Source of the DNA: Marinobacter sp. C7
GTDB taxonomy: Bacteria; Pseudomonadota; Gammaproteobacteria; Pseudomonadales; Oleiphilaceae
NCBI RefSeq assembly: GCF_022343555.1
Contig: NZ_JAKQZH010000001.1
Span: 62,001 to 126,000 of the forward strand
DNA: 64,000 nucleotides
Direction: 5' to 3'
Positions 37,131-44,862 of this stretch are shown in pieces. The stretch's first letter is position 1, and the number at the start of each line of letters is the position of its first letter. The notes under the pieces are model-generated. The model was not told where the DNA came from. It saw nothing but the letters and a program-made list of their open reading frames with translations, and made no database searches. Made by a program: the position numbers and the translations under genes.

Positions 37131-37969
37131 ACGTCCGTTTGCTCAAGAAGATTGCCGGCAAGGTCGGATTTGCCGTTCTGCTGCTGGCGATCCTGCTGTT
37201 CACGGTATTCCCGTTTTATTACGCCATCCTGACCTCGTTCAAGAGCGGTTCCGAGCTGTTCACCGTCGACTACTGGATCAGTTCTTTCGATTTCGCCAAC
37301 TACGCGGCGGTGCTGGGCCAGGGCTCATTCGTAAAGAGTATCTGGAACTCGGTACTGGTGTCCCTCGCCACGGTGCTGATTGCCATGGGCTTCGGCCTGA
37401 CCGCGGCCTACGCCCTCGGCCGGGTGCAGTTCCGGGGCCGTAGTGCGGTACTGATGATCGTGCTCGGGGTTTCCATGTTCCCCCAGGTAGCGGTGTTGTC
37501 CGGCCTGTTCGAAGTGATCCGCGCCATGAACCTGTATAACGATCCGCTGGCGCTGATCTTTTCCTACACCATTTTCACGTTGCCGTTCACGGTCTGGATA
37601 CTGACCACCTTTATGCGGCAGTTGCCGAAGGAGCTCGAAGAAGCGGCAATCGTCGACGGAGCTTCCCCCATCACCACGCTGTTCAAGGTGTTCATACCGC
37701 TGATGTGGCCCGCCATGGCGACCACCGGTCTGCTCGCATTCATCGCCGCGTGGAACGAGTTCCTGTTTGCCCTCACGTTCACTCTCACCGACGACCAGCG
37801 CACGGTGCCCGTGGCCATCGCCCTGATTACCGGTGGCTCCCAGCATGAGCTGCCCTGGGGCAACCTGATGGCCGCTTCGGTCATCGTTACAGTGCCGCTG
37901 GTGGTGTTGGTGCTCATCTTCCAACGTCGAATCGTGTCCGGCCTGACGGCGGGCGCGGTCAAAGGTTAA
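37127..37969 (+). CDS. Sugar ABC transporter permease (AglG/MalG type)
   Basis: Inner-membrane permease of 280 residues with six helices and the EAA loop ELEEAAIVDGASPITTLFKVFIPLMWPAM near residue 168. Forms a heterodimer with the preceding permease. The start overlaps its stop by 4 nt behind GGAGGTGAGG. Confidence 0.92.
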   Translation: MNVRLLKKIAGKVGFAVLLLAILLFTVFPFYYAILTSFKSGSELFTVDYWISSFDFANYAAVLGQGSFVKSIWNSVLVSLATVLIAMGFGLTAAYALGRVQFRGRSAVLMIVLGVSMFPQVAVLSGLFEVIRAMNLYNDPLALIFSYTIFTLPFTVWILTTFMRQLPKELEEAAIVDGASPITTLFKVFIPLMWPAMATTGLLAFIAAWNEFLFALTFTLTDDQRTVPVAIALITGGSQHELPWGNLMAASVIVTVPLVVLVLIFQRRIVSGLTAGAVKG

Positions 37970-37985
37970 TCAAGGAGTTTTCTGT

Positions 37986-39596
37986 ATGACCCAGCCATGG
38001 TGGAAAGGCGGCATCATCTACCAGATCTATCCGCGCAGTTTTCTGGACACCAACGGGGATGGTATCGGTGACCTCCAGGGGGTGACGGAGAAACTTCCCT
38101 ACGTGGCGTCACTGGGCGTGGATGCGATCTGGCTGTCGCCGTTCTTTACCTCGCCCATGAAGGACTTCGGTTACGATGTTTCCGATTATCGGGGCGTGGA
38201 CCCGATGTTTGGAAACCTGGAAGACTATCGGGCGCTGGTGGCCGAGGCCCACCAACTCGGGCTCAAGGTGATCATCGACCAGGTGCTGAGCCACACCTCC
38301 GATATTCATCCCTGGTTCGAGGAGAGCCGGCAGAGCCGGAATAACCCCAAGGCCGATTGGTTTGTCTGGGCCGATCCGAAGCCCGATGGCACACCCCCCA
38401 ACAACTGGCTGTCCATTTTCGGTGGCAGTGCCTGGGCCTGGGACAGTCGCCGGGCCCAGTATTACCTGCACAATTTCCTGACCAGTCAGCCGGATTTGAA
38501 TTTCCACAACCCGGAGGTGCGCCGGGCCCAGTTGGACAACATGCGGTTCTGGCTGGATCTGGGCACTGACGGCTTCCGGCTGGATACGGTCAATTTCTAC
38601 TACCACAGCCAGGGTCTGGAGAATAATCCGCCGGTACCCAAGGACCAGCCCAAGACGTTCGTGGCCAGCGGCGTGAACCCCTATACCTATCAGCGCCACG
38701 TGTACGATCTCAGCCAGCCGGAGAACCTGGCTTTTCTGGCGGATCTGCGCCGGCTGATGGACCAGTACCCGGACACTACCCTGGTAGGCGAGATCGGCGA
38801 CGACAAGCCGCTGGAGCGGATGGCCGAATATACGCACGGCGACGGCCGCCTGCACATGGCCTACTCCTTCGACCTGCTGTCAGACCGTCAGGGACCGGAC
38901 TGGGTCCGTGATGTGGTGCGCCGGTTCCAGACCCGCCTCGGAGAGGGCTGGCCCTGCTGGGCTCTGAGCAACCACGACGTGGTGCGGGTGGTCAGCCGAT
39001 GGGGCGAAGGTGTGGACGACCCGGCAGCCTATGCCCGTATTCTCATGGCCCTGCTGCTGACCCTGCGTGGCAGCGTGTCCCTGTACCAGGGCGAGGAACT
39101 CGGTCTGCCCGAGGCGGATGTGCATTTTGAAGCCTTGCAGGATCCCTACGGCATTGAATTCTGGCCGGCATTCAAGGGCCGGGATGGCTGCCGGACCCCG
39201 ATGCCCTGGACCGCGGGCGTGAAGGCAGGCTTCACCACCGGTGAGCCCTGGCTGCCGGTCGACGCCCGCCACCGGGAGTTGTCTGTTCAGAGCCAGGAGA
39301 CGGATCCGGGTTCGACCCTGAACCGGGTCCGCCAGCTGATCCGCTGGCGCCAGCAACAGCCGGCCCTGGTTTCCGGCGGGCTGGAACTGATTGAAAACAC
39401 CGGCGACGCGCTGTGCTGGATCCGCCGCAGTGATGACCAAAGCCTGCTCGTTGCCCTGAACCTGACCGGCCGACAGGTCCGGACACCGGTGCCTTGCACA
39501 GTTGACCGCATCATCGCGGAGCCCGGCTTTGAAGGGTACATCGACGGCGAAGAGCTGGTCCTGCCGCCTTACCAGGCGCTGTTTGCTGAACTTTGA
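37986..39596 (+). CDS. GH13 alpha-glucosidase (AglA-like)
   Basis: Glycoside hydrolase family 13, 536 residues, no signal peptide, so it acts in the cytoplasm on imported sugar. Conserved regions: DAIWLSPFFTSPMKDFGYDVSDY, region I DQVLSHTS, region II DGFRLDTVNFY with the nucleophile Asp (~199), region III VGEIGDD with the acid Glu (~262), and region IV ALSNHDV with the stabilising Asp (~326). Family members split sucrose, maltose, isomaltose or related alpha-glucosides. GEIGDD, rather than GEVWD, resembles AglA-type alpha-glucosidases. Preceded by AAGGAG and followed by a 9-bp hairpin. Confidence 0.92.
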   Translation: MTQPWWKGGIIYQIYPRSFLDTNGDGIGDLQGVTEKLPYVASLGVDAIWLSPFFTSPMKDFGYDVSDYRGVDPMFGNLEDYRALVAEAHQLGLKVIIDQVLSHTSDIHPWFEESRQSRNNPKADWFVWADPKPDGTPPNNWLSIFGGSAWAWDSRRAQYYLHNFLTSQPDLNFHNPEVRRAQLDNMRFWLDLGTDGFRLDTVNFYYHSQGLENNPPVPKDQPKTFVASGVNPYTYQRHVYDLSQPENLAFLADLRRLMDQYPDTTLVGEIGDDKPLERMAEYTHGDGRLHMAYSFDLLSDRQGPDWVRDVVRRFQTRLGEGWPCWALSNHDVVRVVSRWGEGVDDPAAYARILMALLLTLRGSVSLYQGEELGLPEADVHFEALQDPYGIEFWPAFKGRDGCRTPMPWTAGVKAGFTTGEPWLPVDARHRELSVQSQETDPGSTLNRVRQLIRWRQQQPALVSGGLELIENTGDALCWIRRSDDQSLLVALNLTGRQVRTPVPCTVDRIIAEPGFEGYIDGEELVLPPYQALFAEL

Positions 39597-39605
39597 ACTT
39601 CGGAG

Positions 39606-39628
39606 CGCCCGGCCAGTGTGGCCGGGCG
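39606..39628 (+). other. Intercistronic hairpin between glucosidase and ABC ATPase genes
   Basis: CGCCCGGCC (39606-39614), loop AGTGT, GGCCGGGCG (39620-39628): a perfect 9-bp GC stem in the middle of the operon with no T-run. It probably protects or processes the message and sets lower ATPase output, rather than ending transcription. Confidence 0.5.
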
Positions 39629-39649
39629 ATCAACAGAGGAGTCTCCACC

Positions 39650-40786
39650 ATGGCATGTGTGGAACTGAAAAACATCAACAAGACCTTTGGTAACGAAGAA
39701 ATCCTGCCGTGCGTGAACCTGCGCATCGAGGACGGGGAATTTGTCGTGTTTGTCGGGCCTTCCGGCTGTGGCAAGTCCACCATGCTGCGCCTGATTGCCG
39801 GACTGGAAGACCCCACCGGCGGTGACATCGAAATCGATGGTCGTGTGGTTACCGAGGAATCGCCGAAGGAGCGGGGCGTAGGGATGGTTTTCCAGTCCTA
39901 CGCCCTGTACCCGCACATGACGGTCTATGAGAACATCGCGTTCGGCCTGAAACTGGGCACGGCCAACAAGAGCAGGATCCGGGAGTGGGTCGAGAAAACC
40001 GCCGAAGTCCTGCAGCTGGAAAAGTTGCTGGAACGCAAACCCCGGGAGCTCTCCGGCGGACAGCGTCAGCGCGTGGCCATCGGGCGGGCCATGGCCCGGG
40101 AACCGAAAATCATGTTGTTTGATGAGCCGCTGTCCAATCTGGATGCAAGCCTGCGGGTGCAGATGCGTACCGAGATTGCCAAATTGCACGATCGGCTGCA
40201 GTCCACCATGATCTATGTGACCCACGATCAGGTTGAGGCCATGACCCTGGCCGACAAGATTGTCGTGCTCAACCGGGGCAATGTGGAGCAGGTCGGGACA
40301 CCCTACGAGCTCTACGAGCATCCGGCCAGTCTGTTTGTTGCCGGGTTCATCGGCTCACCCAGGATGAATCTGATGCCGGGCCGGATCGCCGGAGCAACCG
40401 GTGGCGCCAGTACTCAGGTGGAGGTCGGCGGCCTCGGAACACTGACGATGAACCGAACCAGCGATGGTCTGACTCCCGGCGACGCAGTCACGGTCGGTGT
40501 CCGGCCTGAACACTTCCGGCTGGAGCTGTCCGGCCCGGATCGCGGCCTTGAGGTGGTGAATGTGGAGTACCTGGGCAACGAAGCCTACGTGTATATCGAA
40601 TTGCCGGCTATGGACGAGTTGATGGTGGTGCGTCAGCCGGTACCCTGTGAGATCTGTCCCGGGCAGCGGGTGGAGCTGGGCACCGACGCGGACCTGGTAC
40701 ACGTCTTCGACCACACCGGCCGGGCGTTGCCGGCCTTTACCCCGCAGCCGGAGGCTGCCGGGGTGGCCGAGGCAGCAAACCGTTGA
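39650..40786 (+). CDS. Sugar ABC transporter ATPase (MalK/UgpC family)
   Basis: ATPase of 378 residues. Walker [10 protein letters not shown] (~39), Q-loop FQSYALYPHMTV, signature LSGGQRQR (~138), Walker B IMLFDEPLSNLDA, plus a C-terminal TOBE regulatory domain (residues ~285-360, ending in a REHFRLEL-like VRPEHFRLEL). AGAGGAG precedes the ATG at 39650. It completes the transporter with the two permeases and the binding protein. Confidence 0.94.
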   Translation: MACVELKNINKTFGNEEILPCVNLRIEDGEFVVFVGPSGCGKSTMLRLIAGLEDPTGGDIEIDGRVVTEESPKERGVGMVFQSYALYPHMTVYENIAFGLKLGTANKSRIREWVEKTAEVLQLEKLLERKPRELSGGQRQRVAIGRAMAREPKIMLFDEPLSNLDASLRVQMRTEIAKLHDRLQSTMIYVTHDQVEAMTLADKIVVLNRGNVEQVGTPYELYEHPASLFVAGFIGSPRMNLMPGRIAGATGGASTQVEVGGLGTLTMNRTSDGLTPGDAVTVGVRPEHFRLELSGPDRGLEVVNVEYLGNEAYVYIELPAMDELMVVRQPVPCEICPGQRVELGTDADLVHVFDHTGRALPAFTPQPEAAGVAEAANR

Positions 40787-40813
40787 TCACAGAAACACAC
40801 CGGTGGGGAAATC

Positions 40814-41863
40814 ATGACCGTCAGTAAAACGCCCAAACGGCTAACCGTGAAGGCGATGGCCGAGAAGCTGAATGTCTCCACGGCAACCATTTCCAATGCC
40901 TTCAACCGGCCGGATCAGCTCTCCGAGGCCAAGCGCCGCTGGATTCTCGAGGAGTGCAAGCGCCTGGGCTACATGGGACCGAACGCCGCGGCCCGCAGTC
41001 TGCGGACCGGGCGTACCGGTATTGTCGGCGTCATGCTGGCGGATAATCTGGCATACAGTCTCACCGACCCGGTCGCCAGCGAGTTCCTGCATGGGGTGGC
41101 CGAGGTTCTGGATCGCCGGCATATGAACATGTTGCTGCTTTCCAGTCACGACGAGCAACGCAGCCGCCTGCAGGAATCGATGGTCGATGGCTTCATTGTC
41201 TACGGCTGGCTCAGGCAAGAGGAAACCTATAAGCGCCTGAAGCAGCATGGCAAGCCCATGGTGGTGGTGGACTTTGACCTGGAAGGCTGTACCTGGGTCA
41301 ACATCGACAACTACGACGGAGCCCGCCGCAGTGCCGAGCATGCATTGCGAATGCCCGCTGAGCAGGTGGCCATTCTCGGCTTGCGGCTGGTGGACACCGA
41401 TCGGGTCTGCAGGATCCGGGATCGTGAACTGTTCAGCGAGACGCGGGCGATTTCGGTCCGGCGCCTGAATGGTTACCTGGATGCCCTTGAGGCGTCCGGT
41501 TACCAGGTTCCTTCGGAGCGCATCTGGTCCACGCCCACCAACACTCATCAGGACGCCTACCAGGCGGCGCGGGAGGCGTTGACCACCACCCCCCGTCCGG
41601 ATTTGCTTTTGTGCATGAGTGACCGGATCGGGCTGGCGGCGATCCAGGCCGCACTGCAGATGGGGCTCAGGGTACCGGAGGATGTCCGGGTCGTTGGTTT
41701 TGATGGCATACCGGAAGGCGCCAATATCCATCCATCCCTGACCACCGTTTACCAGCAGAGCGCCGAGAAAGGGCGGGTGGCGGCCCGCATCTTTCTTGGC
41801 GAGCAGGAGGACCGGAACGTTCTCCTGCAAACTCATTTGCTGATCCGCGAAAGCTGCCCGTAA
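40814..41863 (+). CDS. LacI-family transcriptional regulator of the alpha-glucoside operon
   Basis: Regulator of 349 residues. The helix-turn-helix is LTVKAMAEKLNVSTATISNAFNRPDQLSEAKRRWI (residues ~10-45), followed by the hinge-helix NAAARSLRTGRTGIVGVM and a periplasmic-binding-protein-like sugar domain (residues ~65-345). It lies inside the operon it most likely controls, and the CG-centred operator over the operon -35 fits this family. The effector is unknown; by analogy to AglR it is the imported sugar or a product. Confidence 0.9.
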   Translation: MTVSKTPKRLTVKAMAEKLNVSTATISNAFNRPDQLSEAKRRWILEECKRLGYMGPNAAARSLRTGRTGIVGVMLADNLAYSLTDPVASEFLHGVAEVLDRRHMNMLLLSSHDEQRSRLQESMVDGFIVYGWLRQEETYKRLKQHGKPMVVVDFDLEGCTWVNIDNYDGARRSAEHALRMPAEQVAILGLRLVDTDRVCRIRDRELFSETRAISVRRLNGYLDALEASGYQVPSERIWSTPTNTHQDAYQAAREALTTTPRPDLLLCMSDRIGLAAIQAALQMGLRVPEDVRVVGFDGIPEGANIHPSLTTVYQQSAEKGRVAARIFLGEQEDRNVLLQTHLLIRESCP

Positions 41864-41885
41864 CCATTCGAGAGGTTCCAGACCC

Positions 41886-42842
41886 ATGTCCGATGTTCTC
41901 TGCTTCGGAGAAGCGCTGATTGATATGCGTGGTGAGCAGGGCGAGTGCGGTGTGCAGTATCTGCCCCAGCCCGGTGGTGCCCCTGCCAACGTGGCCGTGG
42001 GGGTGGCCCGTCTGGGCGGGCGCGCCGGTTTTGCCGGGCAGGTGGGCAACGATGTCTTTGGCCAGACTATCGCCCGTAACCTGGCTGGTTACGGGGTGGA
42101 TACATCACTGCTGAGCCTGTCGGATTCGGCGCTGACTGCCCTGGCGATGGTATCGCTGGATGAGCAGGGCGAGCGCAGCTTCAGTTTCTACCGTAACGCC
42201 ACCGCCGACCTGTTGTACCGGGCGGACCAGTTGCCCGGGCACGCGTTGAGCACCGCCCGGATCTTTCACCTGTGCTCCAATACCCTGACCGAAGCTGCAA
42301 TTCGCGACACGTCGCGGCTCCTGGTGGCGCGGGCGCGCAAGGCCGGCTGCCTGGTCAGTTTTGACGTCAATTTCAGGCCGGGGCTCTGGCCTTCACCGGA
42401 ACAGGCCCCGGAGGTGATCGGGCAACTGGCCCGGCAGGCGGATATCGTCAAGTTCAGTCGCGAGGAGCTGGGACAGCTCTACGGTGAGCGTGCCGACGCC
42501 ATGGTGCGGGACCTGCAAGACCAGGGGATCCCGCTGGTGGTGATTTCGGATGGGCCGGGCACCCTGCACGCTTTCGCTGCCGAAGAGCACCTGCAGGTCG
42601 AGCCTCCGATGGTCGAGGCCATTGATACGACGGCAGCGGGGGATTCCTTTGTCGCCGGCCTGCTTTATTGCCTGTGGCGGGATCGCATTGCGGCCGCCGG
42701 CTTCCGGCAGTGGCTGATGACCGGAGGCGTGCTGGCAGAGGCCCTGGAATTTGCGTCGCTGTGTGGTGCAATTACCGCCACACGGTTCGGCGCATTCGAT
42801 GCTTTGCCAGAACCAAAGGATCTGAAAGTCCTTTCTAAATGA
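41886..42842 (+). CDS. PfkB-family carbohydrate kinase, probable fructokinase
   Basis: Sugar kinase of 318 residues. N-terminal motif DVLCFGEALIDM, PfkB signature 1 PGGAPANVAVGVARLGGRAGFAGQVGND (~29), and signature 2 IDTTAAGDSFVAGLL with the catalytic Asp (~246). Fructokinases share the GEALIDM and GGAPANVAV forms. With an intracellular glucosidase in the same operon, phosphorylation of the fructose released from sucrose is the simplest reading. It starts 23 nt after the regulator. Confidence 0.88.
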   Translation: MSDVLCFGEALIDMRGEQGECGVQYLPQPGGAPANVAVGVARLGGRAGFAGQVGNDVFGQTIARNLAGYGVDTSLLSLSDSALTALAMVSLDEQGERSFSFYRNATADLLYRADQLPGHALSTARIFHLCSNTLTEAAIRDTSRLLVARARKAGCLVSFDVNFRPGLWPSPEQAPEVIGQLARQADIVKFSREELGQLYGERADAMVRDLQDQGIPLVVISDGPGTLHAFAAEEHLQVEPPMVEAIDTTAAGDSFVAGLLYCLWRDRIAAAGFRQWLMTGGVLAEALEFASLCGAITATRFGAFDALPEPKDLKVLSK

Positions 42843-42844
42843 CA

Positions 42845-42867
42845 AAAAGGCATGAAAGCTGCCTTTT
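42845..42867 (+). terminator. Terminator of the alpha-glucoside operon
   Basis: AAAAGGC (42845-42851) pairs with GCCTTTT (42861-42867) around a 9-nt loop. It lies 3 nt after the kinase stop, with the U-tract built into the right arm. Confidence 0.65.
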
Positions 42868-42975
42868 CACCCATCCATTCTTGACTATAGTTAAGTTCAG
42901 GTGCAGCTCTTTGATCCGACAGCGTGCGAGAGGCGTACCTGACCATACCAACAACAGCAAGAAAAGGGGGTGTCC

Positions 42976-43587
42976 ATGCTCCTGCAACATGCGTTCGGTC
43001 TTTTCACGCACCCAGACGAAGAATGGGTGTCCATCCGCAAAGAACACGAGACGCCCAGACGTCTCTACGTGGCTTATGTCCTTGTCCTGGCTGCGATTGC
43101 GCCGGTCTGTGCCTATATCTCGACAGCCTATTTCGGCTGGACGGTGGGTAACGAGCGGCTGATCAAGCTGACGGAAATCAGTGCCCTGCAACTGAGTGTG
43201 CTGACCTACCTCGCGATGCTGGTGGGCGTTTTCGCCCTTGGTTACGCCATTAACTGGATGGCGAAAACCTATGGCGCCAAGGAAGAGCATGTCCCGTCCA
43301 ACGGGATTGCGCTGGCGGCATACTCCTGCACGCCGTTGTTCCTGGCAGGCTTCGCCCTGCTGTATCCGGTGCCCTGGTTCAACGCGATCGTGTTCCTGAT
43401 CGCTGCCTGCTATGGCGCCTGGCTCATGTACGACGGACTGCCGATCGTCATGGGCATTGAGAAGGAGCGTGCCGTGATGTACGCGGGTGCCTTGCTGACC
43501 GTGGCCCTGGTCATCCTTGTGTCCACCCGTGTCGGTTCGGTCATCCTCTGGAACTTTGGCGTCGGCCCGGTATTCGTCAGCGGGTAA
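42976..43587 (+). CDS. Yip1 domain membrane protein
   Basis: Membrane protein of 203 residues with about five hydrophobic helices and the Yip1-type start FGLFTHPDEEWVSIRKEHETPRRLYVAYVLVLAAIAPVCAYI. A later SNGIALAAYSCTPLFLAGF segment is also typical. Function in bacteria is unknown. The ATG at 42976 follows AGGGGG at 42965-42970. It stands alone between the sugar operon terminator and the convergent pilus ATPase gene. Confidence 0.8.
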   Translation: MLLQHAFGLFTHPDEEWVSIRKEHETPRRLYVAYVLVLAAIAPVCAYISTAYFGWTVGNERLIKLTEISALQLSVLTYLAMLVGVFALGYAINWMAKTYGAKEEHVPSNGIALAAYSCTPLFLAGFALLYPVPWFNAIVFLIAACYGAWLMYDGLPIVMGIEKERAVMYAGALLTVALVILVSTRVGSVILWNFGVGPVFVSG

Positions 43588-43628
43588 ACGGCGGCATTGC
43601 GCTGCCAGACAATGGAAATGTGCAACGG

Positions 43629-43651
43629 AAGGGAGCCAGGCAGGCTCCCTT
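43629..43651. terminator. Hairpin between convergent Yip1 and PilU-like genes
   Basis: AAGGGAGCC (43629-43637) pairs with GGCTCCCTT (43643-43651) around AGGCA: a perfect 9-bp stem centred in an 86-nt convergent gap. It likely serves either direction, although T-runs are weak. Confidence 0.55.
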
Positions 43652-43673
43652 CGAACTTTCAGGGCCCGGCACT

Positions 43674-44780
43674 TCAGTTCCCGTCGTCGATCCTCAGGCC
43701 TGAACTGTCTGAGCCCATCTTGCCCTGTTCCAGGCGGATGGCGACTTCCAGGTTGTGCCTCGAATCGGCGTTGGCAAAGGCCTCGTCCTTGGTGATCTGG
43801 CCCTGGTGATAGAGGTCCAGGATGGCCTGGTCGAAGGTCCGCATGCCCATCTCCCGGCTTTTTTCCATCACCTCGCCGATCCCGCCGATTTCACCCTTGT
43901 TGACCAGTTCCTTGATGTAGGGGCTGGCGAGCATGACCTCCACGGCCGGGACCCGTTTGCCATCAACACTGCGCAAGAGCCGTTGGGAAACCACCGCCCG
44001 CAGGTGCAGGCTCAGGTCCATGAACAGCTCCTTGTGGGCTTCGTCCGGGAAGAAGTTCACGATCCGCCGCAGGGTCTGGTCCACATTGCTGGCGTGCAGG
44101 GTGGAAATACACAGGTGGCCGGTCTCGGCATAGGTCAGGGCCTGCTTCATGGTTTCCCGGTCCCGGATCTCGCCAATCATGATGACGTCCGGCGCCTCCC
44201 GCATGGCCCGCTTCAGGGCATCGGAATAGGAGTGGGTATCGACGCCGACTTCCCTCTGATTGATCACGCTCATACCGTGGGTGTGGGTATATTCGATCGG
44301 GTCCTCAATGGTCAGGATGTGACCGCTGCGGTGCTGGTTCCGATAATCGATCATTGACGCCAGGGTCGTGGATTTACCGGAGCCGGTGGCACCAACCACC
44401 AGGATCAGGCCCCGGGGTTCCATGATCAGCTGCTCGAGGATTCCGGGCAGGCCGAGGGATTCGATCGATGGAATCTCGGTTTTCAGGTAGCGGATGACCA
44501 TCGCCACTTCGCCCCGTTGCCAGAACACGTTCACCCGGAACCGACCGACCTGGTCCACCCCGATCGCCATGTCCAGTTCCAGATCCCGCTCGAATGCGGC
44601 CCTCTGATGGTCGTTCATCACCGAATAGGCCAGCTTTTTGACGGCGCCGGGCTGAAACGGGTTCTGGGTCAGCGGCCGGGTCTGGCCTTCGATCTTGATC
44701 ATCACCGGTGTGCCGGTGGAGAAGTAGAGGTCCGATGCGCCTTTGTCGGCCATGACCTTGAGGTATGCGGGCAACTCCAT
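43674..44780 (-). CDS. PilT/PilU-type twitching motility ATPase
   Basis: Hexameric secretion-type ATPase of 368 residues. Walker A GATGSGKST (130-138), Asp box with ILTIEDPIEY, Walker B DVIMIGEIRDRETM, His box GHLCISTLHA. Overall it resembles P. aeruginosa PilU more than PilT (for example ASDLYFSTGTPVMIKIEGQ and FNQAI-like TFDQAILDLYHQGQITKDEA). PilU supports PilT-driven type IV pilus retraction. The ATG at 44780 is chosen; the frame upstream to 45032 is antisense overlap with the phosphoketolase-like gene. No other pilus gene is nearby, so it is an orphan copy. Confidence 0.88.
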   Translation of the reverse strand: MELPAYLKVMADKGASDLYFSTGTPVMIKIEGQTRPLTQNPFQPGAVKKLAYSVMNDHQRAAFERDLELDMAIGVDQVGRFRVNVFWQRGEVAMVIRYLKTEIPSIESLGLPGILEQLIMEPRGLILVVGATGSGKSTTLASMIDYRNQHRSGHILTIEDPIEYTHTHGMSVINQREVGVDTHSYSDALKRAMREAPDVIMIGEIRDRETMKQALTYAETGHLCISTLHASNVDQTLRRIVNFFPDEAHKELFMDLSLHLRAVVSQRLLRSVDGKRVPAVEVMLASPYIKELVNKGEIGGIGEVMEKSREMGMRTFDQAILDLYHQGQITKDEAFANADSRHNLEVAIRLEQGKMGSDSSGLRIDDGN

Positions 44781-44862
44781 AAAACTGTCTCGCTCTCCAC
44801 GGTTCAAAGTACAAATACTAGTCCATATACCTCGGGCCTGCCCGGCCGGGATATCACCGGGT

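Noticed and set aside
42881..42891. TTGACTATAGT as a promoter for the Yip1 gene
   Set aside because: The -35-like and -10-like hexamers overlap each other, so they cannot act together, and no -35 exists 17 nt upstream of TATAGT.
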